From: ATX-6F1 sp943369485
GTDB taxonomy: Bacteria > Cyanobacteriota > Cyanobacteriia > PCC-6307 > Cyanobiaceae
Assembly: GCA_943369485.1 (NCBI GenBank)
Contig: CALRNH020000005.1
Coordinates: forward strand, 1 to 64,000
DNA length: 64,000 bases
Reading direction: 5' to 3'
Positions 33,695 to 42,156 of the stretch are shown here, piece by piece. Within the stretch, counting starts at the first letter, position 1; each line of letters opens with the position of its first letter. Both the position numbers and the translations under genes were made by a program. Below the pieces are notes generated by a model. It did no database searches, was not told the DNA's origin, and was given only the letters and a program-made list of their open reading frames with translations.

Positions 33695-35173
33695 ATGCCG
33701 ACCCGCCCCTACCTGTTCCATGGCCTGACCAACAGCCTCTGCTCCCGCTGCCTGGGAAAAGTAGAAGCCAAGATCATCTTTCAGGATGGGGGCGTGCATC
33801 TGCTCAAGCACTGCCCAACCCATGGCCGCGAGCAGGTGCTGATCGCCGAAGACATCGACTACTACCGCCAGACCCAGGCGTTCATCAAACCGGGCGACAT
33901 GCCCCTGCGCTTCAACACGCCGATCCGCCACGGCTGCCCCTACGACTGCGGCCTATGCCCGGATCACGAACAGCACAGCTGCCTGACCCTGATCGAGCTG
34001 ACCGACCGCTGCAACCTCAATTGCCCCATCTGCTACGCCGATTCCGGCAGCGATGAAACCGACAGCCACCAACAACCCCGGCGCCATCGCAGCCTGGCCA
34101 CGATCGAGCGCATGCTCGATGCGGTGGTGGCCAACGAAGGGGAACCCCAGGTGGTGCAACTGAGTGGCGGTGAACCAACGCTCCACCCGGAATTTTTCAA
34201 CGTGCTGGATCTGGCCAAAGCACGGCCGATCAAGCACCTGATGGTCAACACCAATGGGATCCGGATCGCCCACGATCCCGCCTTTGCCGAAGCCCTGGCG
34301 GGCTACGCCCCGGGGCTGGAGATCTACCTGCAGTTCGACAGTTTCGAGGAGGCCGCCCTGCGGGAGCTGCGAGGCGCAGACCTGCGCCACGTGCGTGAGC
34401 AGGCAATCGAGCGGCTCAATGCCCTGGGCCTCTCCACCACCTTGGTGGTGACCCTCAAGAAAGGCCTCAACGACCACGAGATCGGCCGGATCATCGACTA
34501 CGCCCTGGCGCAACCCTGCGTGCGCGGGGTGACGTTCCAGCCGATCCAGGCCGCCGGGCGTCTGGAGGGATTCCATGCGGAGCGTGACCGCTACACCCTC
34601 AGCGAAGTGCGCCGGGCGATCCTCGAGCAGAGCCCCCACTTCAAGCCCCAGGACCTGCTGCCGGTGCCCTGCCACCCTGACGCCCTGGCGATGGCCTATG
34701 CGCTCAAACTCGGCGGCCAGGTGGTGCCGCTGACGGGGCTGTTCGATGCCCCCACCTACGTGGACATGGTGCCTAACGCGATCATCTACGAACAGCAACC
34801 GGAGCTGAAGCAGAAGATTCTCGACCTCTACTCCACCAGTCATTCCCCCACATCAGCCGCCAGCTCACTGAAGCAACTGCTGTGCTGCCTGCCGCTGCTG
34901 CCGGTTCCAGAGGGCCTGACCTACGCGAATGTGTTCCGGGTGATGATCGTGCAGTTCATGGATGCCTACAACTTCGATGTGCGCTCGGTGAAGCGCTCCT
35001 GCATCCACATCGTGCATCCTGATGGACGCTTGATCCCGTTCGACACCTACAACCTCTTTTACCGCGAGGGGAGTGCGGGGGAGGGTGTGATCGCTGCCTT
35101 GAACCAGGCCGCCGATTCCACAGGCTGGAGCGAACCCGATCTGGTTTCGACCGATCGCTCCACCCCGCCATGA
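33695..35173 (+). CDS. Radical SAM protein with tetraether-lipid-synthase-like metallocentres
   Basis: 492-residue radical SAM enzyme. The cysteine layout is: CxxC at 16-19 with CPTH at 40-43 (rubredoxin-like site), CPYDCGLC at 81-88, Cys 96, and the radical SAM cluster CNLNCPIC at 106-113, followed by the family glycine-rich LSGGEPTLHPEFF and core TIM-barrel phrases. This order matches the archaeal MJ0619 / Tes group, which joins lipid tails, and its bacterial relatives; function in cyanobacteria is not known to me. The C-terminal region holds further cysteines (LLCCLP, SCIHIV). It follows an Lgt-like gene by 31 bases and its stop overlaps a small membrane protein gene (ATGA), suggesting a lipid-modifying cassette. 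Confidence 0.88.
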   Translation: MPTRPYLFHGLTNSLCSRCLGKVEAKIIFQDGGVHLLKHCPTHGREQVLIAEDIDYYRQTQAFIKPGDMPLRFNTPIRHGCPYDCGLCPDHEQHSCLTLIELTDRCNLNCPICYADSGSDETDSHQQPRRHRSLATIERMLDAVVANEGEPQVVQLSGGEPTLHPEFFNVLDLAKARPIKHLMVNTNGIRIAHDPAFAEALAGYAPGLEIYLQFDSFEEAALRELRGADLRHVREQAIERLNALGLSTTLVVTLKKGLNDHEIGRIIDYALAQPCVRGVTFQPIQAAGRLEGFHAERDRYTLSEVRRAILEQSPHFKPQDLLPVPCHPDALAMAYALKLGGQVVPLTGLFDAPTYVDMVPNAIIYEQQPELKQKILDLYSTSHSPTSAASSLKQLLCCLPLLPVPEGLTYANVFRVMIVQFMDAYNFDVRSVKRSCIHIVHPDGRLIPFDTYNLFYREGSAGEGVIAALNQAADSTGWSEPDLVSTDRSTPP

Positions 35174-35634
35174 CGGAAACGAGCTGGCGTCAGGATTGCT
35201 TCCGGGCGGCCGTATCCCTGGCCTTGAGGCAAGGCAAAATTGCCTCGGCCGAAGCGGCAGACGAGGCGCTCTGTCGCGCCACGGATCTCACCTTCATTCT
35301 CATCGGCCGCGATGGCGCGGTCATCGGCCGCTACCTGCTCGATGAGCTGCAGCTGGAATGGGATCGCCAACAGGGGCTCGGCAGTGGTCTGCACCCTGCC
35401 GCTCGACGAAGGCTTTCCCTGACACCATTCGGACAGGTGGCGCGCCCACGGCGATTCGGACGGCAACGCAGCTACCTGGTGGCGGGGCTGGCGATCGCCG
35501 GTTCCGTGCTGCTGCTGATCAGCCTCGGCAACTGCTTCGGAAACAACCTCGATGGCTTCATCACGTTCGCGATGCTGGGGTTGGCCTGCCTGTTTCTCTC
35601 GGCTCTGGTGGCCCTCAGCTTTGCCTTCTTCTGA
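35170..35634 (+). CDS. Small membrane protein coupled to the radical SAM gene (154 aa)
   Basis: 154-residue protein with a soluble, charged N-terminal part of about 95 residues (QDCFRAAVSLALRQGKIAS) and two adjacent hydrophobic helices at the C-terminus (YLVAGLAIAGSVLLLISLG and FAMLGLACLFLSALVALSF). No family recognised. Its ATG overlaps the stop of the radical SAM gene, so stoichiometric co-synthesis is likely; it may anchor or present lipid substrate to that enzyme (inference). A 54-base gap then separates it from the GST-fusion gene. Confidence 0.75.
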   Translation: MTETSWRQDCFRAAVSLALRQGKIASAEAADEALCRATDLTFILIGRDGAVIGRYLLDELQLEWDRQQGLGSGLHPAARRRLSLTPFGQVARPRRFGRQRSYLVAGLAIAGSVLLLISLGNCFGNNLDGFITFAMLGLACLFLSALVALSFAFF

Positions 35635-35688
35635 GCACCACCAGGCGAAACAGCCGCCAGGGCTTGAAGCCTCGACAACCCTTCCTCC

Positions 35689-36714
35689 ATGCTCTTAGCC
35701 AGCCACGGGGTTCCTCGCCTGCCAGCTCCGATGCCCCCTTCCTTGCCGGTCCTCTACAGCTTCCGGCGTTGCCCCTACGCCATCCGCGCCCGTCTGGCGA
35801 TCGATGCCGCCGGGTTGCTGATCCACCTGCGGGAAGTGGAGCTCAAGGCCAAGCCTGCAGCGCTGCTGGCGGCCTCCCCCAAGGGCACCGTGCCGGTGCT
35901 GGTGCTGCCGGATGGGGATGTGATCGAGGAGAGCCTGGAGCTGATGGCCTGGGCCCTGGCGCAGCACGACCCCGCCGACTGGCGCCGCTCTGGCGCTGGA
36001 CCTGCCGCCGCCAGCGAGCGGGAACAGATCGCCGCCCTGATCCAGCTCAACGACGCCGCCTTCAAGCCCCAGCTCGATCGCTACAAATACGCCCATCGCT
36101 TCGCTGGCGCCGATCCCCTGGCCCACCGCCAGGCCGCCCTGGTGATCCTGCGTGACTGGAACGCCCGGCTGGAGAGCGGGGGGTGGCTGCTGGGGGAGCG
36201 ACCGTCGCTCGCCGACATCGCCCTGCTGCCCTTCGTGCGCCAGTTCCGCCAGGCCGACGCCGCGTGGTTCGATGACCTTGACGATCTGGCCCCGCTCCAG
36301 CACTGGCTGGGGCGCTTTCTGGCCAGCCCGGAACTGGCGGCGGTGATGGAGCGTGGCGCCCCCTGGCAACCCTGCGATCGGCCACGGCTGTTTCCCCAGG
36401 GACGCCTGATTCACCACCTGGCCCTGGCGGAGGAGTGGCGAGCCGCTAGAGGCGCCGGCGTCTACGAGCGCTCCACCCGTGGCCTGGCGCTGGAGCAGGT
36501 GGGTTTCATCCACGCCAGCTTCGAGCACCAGCTGGCGGCCACCCATGCCCGCTTTTATGCCGATGCTCCCGAGCTGCTGCGGCTGGTGATCGACCCGGCT
36601 CAGTTACCGGTGCCCCTGGCCCTGGAGGCCGCCCCTGGCGGCATCGAGCTGTTCCCCCACATCCACGGTCCTCTGCCCATCGACGCGGTGGTGGCCGTGG
36701 AGCCCTACCCATGA
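35689..36714 (+). CDS. Glutathione S-transferase domain fused to DUF952
   Basis: 341-residue fusion. The N-terminal half is a GST: thioredoxin-like LYSFRRCPYAIRARLAIDAAG with a cysteine at the active position, KGTVPVLVL and EESLELMAWAL, then the helical C-domain. The C-terminal part from about 236 is a DUF952 domain (IHHLALAEEW, YERSTRGLALEQVGFIHASF, ELFPHIHGPLPIDAVVAVEP). The two are usually separate genes. The start could be the ATG at 35689 or the one at 35731 (MPPSLPVLYSF), the latter closer to the GST core. ATGA overlap couples it to the next gene. Function of the fusion unknown. Confidence 0.9.
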   Translation: MLLASHGVPRLPAPMPPSLPVLYSFRRCPYAIRARLAIDAAGLLIHLREVELKAKPAALLAASPKGTVPVLVLPDGDVIEESLELMAWALAQHDPADWRRSGAGPAAASEREQIAALIQLNDAAFKPQLDRYKYAHRFAGADPLAHRQAALVILRDWNARLESGGWLLGERPSLADIALLPFVRQFRQADAAWFDDLDDLAPLQHWLGRFLASPELAAVMERGAPWQPCDRPRLFPQGRLIHHLALAEEWRAARGAGVYERSTRGLALEQVGFIHASFEHQLAATHARFYADAPELLRLVIDPAQLPVPLALEAAPGGIELFPHIHGPLPIDAVVAVEPYP

Positions 36715-37259
36715 CCGACGCCGCCGCCTTTGGGGTACAGCCCTGCTTGGAGTCGATCGAGACCCAGGCCGCCGCCCGGGGGCTGCTGCTGCGGTTGCGC
36801 CTGACGGGGCCTGGGGCCCTGCGGGGCTTGCGGGTGGCCGTGGCCCGGCCCCGCAGCGGCCAGGCCCCCCAGCTGCTCGGGGAGCTGAAGGGCTGGGCCC
36901 TGCCCACGGTGAGGGGCCTGCACCTGGACACGATGCGGGTGCAGGGGAACGACACCTCCGCGGTGGGAGCGCTGATCTGGGCCGCCACCTTCGCCTGGGC
37001 CCTGGAGGCCAGCCCCTGCCGCCACGCCCGCCTGTTGGCGATCCGCGACGACGAGCGCCAGCACCGACGCCTGGTGCGCTATTTCAAGGGGCTTGGTTTT
37101 GCTCCCCAGCGGGAGCTCGGCTCAGGGGTGCTCGATCTTCTGCCGCGACTGCTCTGGGGTGGCTCGGGGTTGCTGATGGAAGGCGACTGCAGCGATGGCC
37201 TGGAGCGCTGCGGGCGGCGTCTGGCGGCGCAGGAGCGATCCCAGGCCACAGGCGCCTAG
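36711..37259 (+). CDS. Hypothetical protein with possible GNAT-like fold (182 aa)
   Basis: 182-residue soluble protein coupled by ATGA to the GST-fusion gene. The second half contains RHARLLAIRDDERQHRRLVR followed by YFKGLGFAPQRELG, which has the shape of the end of an acetyltransferase domain, but the acetyl-CoA loop is not convincing. No membrane segment. I treat it as conserved-looking hypothetical; the composition matches neighbours. Confidence 0.65.
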   Translation: MTDAAAFGVQPCLESIETQAAARGLLLRLRLTGPGALRGLRVAVARPRSGQAPQLLGELKGWALPTVRGLHLDTMRVQGNDTSAVGALIWAATFAWALEASPCRHARLLAIRDDERQHRRLVRYFKGLGFAPQRELGSGVLDLLPRLLWGGSGLLMEGDCSDGLERCGRRLAAQERSQATGA

Positions 37260-37415
37260 GGGAGACGATCGAACACAACCCCAACCAAACGGTTGCTGTT
37301 TCGACGCCTCGGCGGCGGAGAAGCGATGGGGTTCCATGAGTGGAAGCACCAGGTCCGGCTGCGGTGGCCTCATGGCGGCCTTCCCTAGGTTGGATCCCTG
37401 CCGCCTCCTGTCGCC
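37260..37415. other. Intergenic region before the M23 peptidase gene
   Basis: 156 bases without a gene I can support. No clear terminator hairpin after the upstream gene; the promoter of the peptidase gene is expected here but I cannot place it. Confidence 0.3.
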
Positions 37416-38711
37416 ATGGCACGTCCGTCGGCGCTCCCCCTGACGTTTGCGGCCCTGGTGGGGCTGCTCGACCTGGGCTGGGCACCGATCAGGGCTCAGC
37501 CGCTCCCCCCCCCGACGGCCATCCCGCTGCCAACCGTCATCCGGCACACGGGTCGGGGCGCGGTGGCTGGTGCGACATTGGCTTCGCCCCTGTGGACCCC
37601 CCTGGTGGCGCGCACCCTCACGCCCCTGGCGCCGGCGGTGCCGGCCGTGGATGGGCGGCGGCATCTGGTCTATGAGCTCGAGCTGCTGAACGCCACCCGC
37701 AGCCCCGCCAGCCTGAAGGCCGTGGAGGTGCGCGAGGCCGGGCGCCCCGAACGGCTGCTGGCCACCTTCACGGGCCCGGAGCTGCTTTCGCGCCTGCGCA
37801 ACCTGGGCAACAGCGGCGCAACCGATGCGGTGATCCCCTCCGATCAGGCCCGGCTGGTGCTGATCAACGTCAGCCTGCCCCCCGCTGGTCCCCTGCCGGC
37901 CCGGCTCCTGCACCGGCTACTGGTCAACGGCTCCAGTGGCCCGGCGGGAGCCGCAACGGGGGCCGTCAGCTACGACGCTGCACCGATCGCCATCGAACCC
38001 CAACTGTTCGTGCTCGGACCACCCGTGAAGGGAAAGGGCTGGGTGGCGATCAACGGCTGCTGCCGCCCCGATGTGGGCCACCGCAGCACGGGCCTGCCGG
38101 TCGATGGCCGGCTCGCCTTCGCCCAGCGCTTCGCGATCGACTGGATGCGTCTCGATGGCCAGGGGCGCCTCGCCGATGGCGACGTCACCAAGGTGGGCAA
38201 CTATCCCTCCTTCGGTGCCGAGGTGATCGCGGTGGCCGATGGCACCGTCGTCGCTGTCCGCAACGATCTGCCGGAGCAGGTGCCCCCCAAACTGCCGGCC
38301 CCCAGCACGGTGTCATTGGCCACGGTGCTCGGCAACCACGTGATTCTCCAGGTGGGCCCCGAGGCCTACGCCGTCTACGCCCACCTGCAGCCCGGATCCG
38401 TGCGGGTGCGCGCCGGCGAGGGCGTTCAACGCGGCCAGCTCCTGGGCCTGCTGGGCAACAGCGGCAATTCCTCCGCGCCCCACCTGCATTTCCACCTGAT
38501 GCGCGGGCCCAGCCTGGGCTCCGATGGCCTCCCCTACGTGATCGACCGTTTCAGCCTCGCCGGTCAGATTCCAGAGGCGGAGGCCGACGCCTTCTATTCC
38601 TTCAAGGGCACCTGGAGCATGGCCCTGTCACCGAAGCCCTCAGCCCGCACCAACCAGTTTCCGCTGTTCCTCTCGATTGCCGATTTCCCCGAAACGAAAC
38701 CAGCGCCGTGA
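37416..38711 (+). CDS. Secreted M23 family metallopeptidase
   Basis: 431-residue exported protein with an N-terminal signal peptide (LTFAALVGLLDLGWAPIRAQ) and an M23 LytM-type domain in the C-terminal half, about 255-390. The zinc/catalytic HxH is in SAPHLHFHLMRGP and the upstream part reads HVILQVGPEAYAVYAHLQPG and GQLLGLLGNSGNS. The N-terminal half is a beta-rich domain seen in related peptidases. Likely a peptidoglycan endopeptidase for wall remodelling. The next gene starts with a GTGA overlap. Confidence 0.92.
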   Translation: MARPSALPLTFAALVGLLDLGWAPIRAQPLPPPTAIPLPTVIRHTGRGAVAGATLASPLWTPLVARTLTPLAPAVPAVDGRRHLVYELELLNATRSPASLKAVEVREAGRPERLLATFTGPELLSRLRNLGNSGATDAVIPSDQARLVLINVSLPPAGPLPARLLHRLLVNGSSGPAGAATGAVSYDAAPIAIEPQLFVLGPPVKGKGWVAINGCCRPDVGHRSTGLPVDGRLAFAQRFAIDWMRLDGQGRLADGDVTKVGNYPSFGAEVIAVADGTVVAVRNDLPEQVPPKLPAPSTVSLATVLGNHVILQVGPEAYAVYAHLQPGSVRVRAGEGVQRGQLLGLLGNSGNSSAPHLHFHLMRGPSLGSDGLPYVIDRFSLAGQIPEAEADAFYSFKGTWSMALSPKPSARTNQFPLFLSIADFPETKPAP

Positions 38712-39202
38712 TCCTGCACCTGCTCCCTCCCCCAACCCTTCTGGCGACGCCGCCAGCACTCGCCGCCGATCCGTTTCCCCTTCTGCGGCAGGAGCGCCTC
38801 GGCCCCCTGGCCATCGGCAGTCCTGCCACCGCCATCGAACGGGCGGTGCCCTGCCCCTTGACCCGTCGGCCGCCGGTGCACTGGGGGGCCGACGGCCGCT
38901 GGCACCGGACCTGGGAGGCACGGGCCTGTGGCCTCAGCGTCGATCTGGTGGCCGATGCCATGGAGGGAGCGCCGACCGTGGCCTCGATCCGCCTGGTGGC
39001 CCCCAGTGGGTGGCGCACCCGCCGGGGGATCGGCATCGGCAGTCCGGTGGACGCCGTGCGGCGCGCCTACGCCAGGGAATGGAACCGCCCGGAGAGCCAG
39101 CAGTTCGGCGGCTTTGTGGCCGGATCGGTCTACGGCGGACTGGTGATCGGCCTGCGGAACGGACGGGTGAGCTCGATCGTGCTGGGTGCCGTGGCCGAGT
39201 GA
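38708..39202 (+). CDS. Secreted hypothetical protein (164 aa)
   Basis: 164-residue exported protein starting at GTG in a GTGA overlap with the M23 peptidase gene. Signal-like N-terminus (MILHLLPPPTLLATPPALA), then a domain with SIRLVAPSGWRTRRGIGIGS and GGLVIGLRNGRVSSIVLG; the phrase IGSPVDAVRRAYA suggests a repeated beta-alpha periplasmic fold. Function unknown; coupling implies a link with wall remodelling. Confidence 0.75.
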   Translation: MILHLLPPPTLLATPPALAADPFPLLRQERLGPLAIGSPATAIERAVPCPLTRRPPVHWGADGRWHRTWEARACGLSVDLVADAMEGAPTVASIRLVAPSGWRTRRGIGIGSPVDAVRRAYAREWNRPESQQFGGFVAGSVYGGLVIGLRNGRVSSIVLGAVAE

Positions 39203-39253
39203 TGGCCGCAGCAGCCGAGGCTTGTTCAGACGTTTGAAATCTGCGGATGGAGA

Positions 39254-40453
39254 TCAGCTGAGCACGTGCAAGAACCGCTGAATGATCAAGGAGTTGCTGA
39301 TGTCCACGAAAAAACCAGACACCAGCGGCACGATGATGAAGGCCTGAGGAGCGGGCCCGTATTTGTTTGCGACGGCCGACATGTTCGCCATCGCGGTGGG
39401 GGTGGCCCCGAGCGAGAAGCCAGCGAAACCGGCAGAGATCACCGCCGCGTCGTAGCCACCGCCCATCGCCTTGAACACCAGAAACAAGGTGAAACAGAAG
39501 GCCACCACGAATTGAGCCGCAAGAATGGTGAGGATTGGACCGGCCAGCTCAGCGATGGTCCAGAGCTGAAGGCTCATCAGCGACATCGTCAGGAAGATGC
39601 CTAGCGAGATGTCCGACACGACCTCCAGGGACCGGGTACGCGCGGGCCAGCGGATCCGTGCGACCCGCGGCACGGTGTTGGTGAGGATGATCGCGCCGAA
39701 CAAGCAGCAGACGAACAGGGGCAGATTGCGGCCCAGTGCCTTGAGGGTGTAGAAGATCGCCTCACCGATCACCAGGCTCATGTTCAGCCAGAAAAAGGTG
39801 CGCAGCAGGCTGAAATAACTTACCGGCTCCTGTTTTTGAACCGTGTTGGCGTTGAGATCAGAAGGGATGTCTTTGTCGTGACTGGACTTGAGGTGGTGAC
39901 GGTTGATCAGCAGACGGGCGATCGGGCCACCCATCAGGGACGCCAGCACCAGGCCGAAGGTGGCACAGGCAATGCCGATTTCCATCGCGTTAGGGATGCC
40001 ATGGCTCTCCAGGAAGCGCGGCGCCCAGGCGATGGCGGTGCCATGGCCACCCACCATGGACACCGATCCCCCCAGCAAGCCCAGCAGAGGATTCAACCCC
40101 AGCACCGTGGCGACCCCGGTACCCACCAGATTCTGAACAACCGTGTAGCCCACGGTGAGGGCCAGCAGCACCAGCAGCGGTCGCCCGCCAGAAATCAACG
40201 TCTTGATGTCGGCATTCAGGCCGATCGAAGAGAAAAAATAGAGCAGCAGAAAATCGCGGACTTCCAGGTTGAAGCCAATCCCCACCCCGGTGAGGCTGTG
40301 GACAATCGCCAGCAGCACCGACACCAGCAGGCCGCTGCTAACGGGCTCGGGAATGTTGTAGTTGCGCAGCAGGGCAACGCGCTGATTCAGCCACTTGCCC
40401 ACCGCCAGGACCACGATGGCGATGTTGAAGGTGAAGAAGCTCTCGATCTGCAT
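39254..40453 (-). CDS. gltS: Sodium/glutamate symporter
   Basis: 399-residue Na+-coupled glutamate importer of the ESS family. About ten hydrophobic segments are visible; the two pseudo-symmetric pore motifs read GGSVSMVGGHGTAIAWAP and AGFAGFSLGATPTAMANMSA, diagnostic for GltS. A hydrophilic loop of about 30 residues with KSSHDKDIPSDLNANTVQK lies in the middle. I use the ATG at 40453 (MQIESFFTFN); an earlier in-frame start adds unrelated sequence and would collide with lipA. The sequence is somewhat less GC-biased than neighbours. Monocistronic, convergent with the secreted protein gene. Confidence 0.95.
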   Translation of the reverse strand: MQIESFFTFNIAIVVLAVGKWLNQRVALLRNYNIPEPVSSGLLVSVLLAIVHSLTGVGIGFNLEVRDFLLLYFFSSIGLNADIKTLISGGRPLLVLLALTVGYTVVQNLVGTGVATVLGLNPLLGLLGGSVSMVGGHGTAIAWAPRFLESHGIPNAMEIGIACATFGLVLASLMGGPIARLLINRHHLKSSHDKDIPSDLNANTVQKQEPVSYFSLLRTFFWLNMSLVIGEAIFYTLKALGRNLPLFVCCLFGAIILTNTVPRVARIRWPARTRSLEVVSDISLGIFLTMSLMSLQLWTIAELAGPILTILAAQFVVAFCFTLFLVFKAMGGGYDAAVISAGFAGFSLGATPTAMANMSAVANKYGPAPQAFIIVPLVSGFFVDISNSLIIQRFLHVLS

Positions 40454-40514
40454 CCCTGGCCGTGGCAGTGGCCGGATGTTAGGGGCGTTGGACCATGGGA
40501 TCCCGCCGCTGGCT

Positions 40515-41438
40515 CTACCCCTGAGCAGGTTCTTCAGCGTGGTAGCTGCTGCGCACCAGCGGGCCACTGCGCACCTGGGTGAAGCCCATCCCCCGGGCGA
40601 TCGCCCCCAACTCATCAAACGCCTCGGGTGTCCAGTAGCGCGCCACGGGGATGTGGGCCAGCGACGGCCTCAGGTACTGGCCCAGGGTGAGCCGCTGGCA
40701 GTCCACGGCCCGGAGGTCGCCCATGGCCTCCACCACCTCCGCGAACGTCTCCCCCAGCCCCAGCATCAGGCCGGATTTGGTGGGAATCGCGGGCGCCAGC
40801 TCCCGCGCCGCCTCCAGAAGCCCAAGGGAACGCCGGTAGGTGGCGCCGCGGCGCACCTCCCCCTGCAAACGCTTCACGGTTTCCAGATTGTGGTTGAAGC
40901 ACACCGGCCTCGCGGCGAGCACGGCGGCGAGCCGTAGCCGTTGGGCCGCCAAAGCCTCCCCCTCACCCTGGTGGCCGCCCCAGAAGTCGGGGGTGAGCAC
41001 TTCGATCGCCACCAGAGGGTTGCGCTGGCGAATCGCCGCCATCGCGGCGGTGAACAGAGAGGCGCCATGGTCGGCGAGATCGTCCCGGGCGACGGCGGTC
41101 AGCACCACGTAGCGCAGGCCCAGCTGCTCCACGGCCTCGGCCACCCGCTCGGCCTCGGCGGCGTCGAAGGGCGCCGGGGCCTGACCTTTCTCCACCTGGC
41201 AGAACGCGCAGCTGCGCGTGCAGATCGGCCCGCCCAGCAGAAACGTGGCCGTCCCGGCGGCGTAGCACTCGGCGCGGTTGGGGCAGCGGCCCTCCTCGCA
41301 GATCGTGTGCAGCCGCTGGCGCTTGACGATCCCCTGCACCATCTCCAGCTGGGAGGCGTTGCCGATCGGCTGGCGCAGCCAGTCCGGCAGCCGCTCCGCC
41401 GGGGGAATGGTGCTGTAGCGAGTGGAGCGTTGGGCCAT
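40515..41438 (-). CDS. lipA: Lipoyl synthase
   Basis: 307-residue radical SAM enzyme that inserts two sulphurs into octanoyl groups on E2/H proteins. Auxiliary cluster ligands C-x4-C-x5-C at 47, 52 and 58 (CEEGRCPNRAEC) and the radical SAM CTRSCAFC at 73-80. The C-terminal RSSYHAEE serine motif is present (VRSSYHAEE). Length is normal. It follows recR by 18 bases on the same strand, the usual picocyanobacterial order. Cyanobacteria often carry two lipA copies, so another may exist outside the window. Confidence 0.97.
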   Translation of the reverse strand: MAQRSTRYSTIPPAERLPDWLRQPIGNASQLEMVQGIVKRQRLHTICEEGRCPNRAECYAAGTATFLLGGPICTRSCAFCQVEKGQAPAPFDAAEAERVAEAVEQLGLRYVVLTAVARDDLADHGASLFTAAMAAIRQRNPLVAIEVLTPDFWGGHQGEGEALAAQRLRLAAVLAARPVCFNHNLETVKRLQGEVRRGATYRRSLGLLEAARELAPAIPTKSGLMLGLGETFAEVVEAMGDLRAVDCQRLTLGQYLRPSLAHIPVARYWTPEAFDELGAIARGMGFTQVRSGPLVRSSYHAEEPAQG

Positions 41439-41456
41439 GGCTGGTTCGGAAAGGCG

Positions 41457-42059
41457 CTACTCATCCATGCGCCGGCGCCCCTCTAGGGCCCGGGCCAGGG
41501 TGACCTCGTCAGCGAATTCCAGTTCGCTGCCCACCGGCAGGCCGTAGGCGATGCGGCTCACCAAGGTGAACGGCCGCAGCAGCCGCGCCAGGTAGAGACT
41601 GGTGGTGTCGCCTTCGACGCTGGGGGTGAGGGCCAGGATCACCTCGCTGATGCCATCGCGGTCGACGCGCTCCACCAACGGCTTGACGTGCAGCAGTTCC
41701 GGACCCACCCCATCCATGGGTGAGATCAGACCGCCGAGGACGTGGTAGCCGCCCTTGAACTCCCGTGTCCGCTCCAGGGCGAGCAGATCGCGCGAATCGG
41801 CCACCACGCAGAGCACGCCCGTGTGGCGCTCCCCGTTGCGGCAGATCTCACAGAGGGGTTCGGCCGAGAGGTGGAAGCAGCGTTGGCACTGGCCCACCTG
41901 GGTACGGGCCGCCAGCAGGGCATCGGCGAAGCTGCGGATCTGCTCCTCCGGCTGACGCAGCACGTGCAGGGCAAGCCGCTGGGCCGTGCGCGGCCCGATC
42001 CCTGGAAGTCGCTCGAACTGATCGATCAGGCGGGCCAGGGGCCGGGTGAAGCCGCTCAG
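41457..42059 (-). CDS. recR: Recombination protein RecR
   Basis: About 200-residue RecFOR-pathway protein. Helix-hairpin-helix LPGIGPRTAQRLALH, zinc-finger cysteines C-x2-C...C-x2-C (CQRCFHLSAEPLCEIC) and Toprim domain (VLCVVADSRDLLALE and the EVILALTPSVEGDTTSLYLA block) are all present. The first ATG/GTG in frame is a GTG at 41963, which would remove the N-terminal helix-hairpin-helix. The frame is open upstream to a TAG and holds only CTG and ATT as alternatives; CTG at 42059 gives SGFTRPLARLIDQFERL, the usual RecR N-terminus. So a non-standard start is very likely. Followed by lipA. Confidence 0.93.
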   Translation of the reverse strand: MSGFTRPLARLIDQFERLPGIGPRTAQRLALHVLRQPEEQIRSFADALLAARTQVGQCQRCFHLSAEPLCEICRNGERHTGVLCVVADSRDLLALERTREFKGGYHVLGGLISPMDGVGPELLHVKPLVERVDRDGISEVILALTPSVEGDTTSLYLARLLRPFTLVSRIAYGLPVGSELEFADEVTLARALEGRRRMDE

Positions 42060-42156
42060 CGAACCGCAGCAAGTGCGTGAAATCTAGGTGGCCCTTTCCC
42101 CGGGTCACCCGAAACCTGCCCAGGCGGGAGAATGGAGCTCCCACGCCCGAGCGCCC

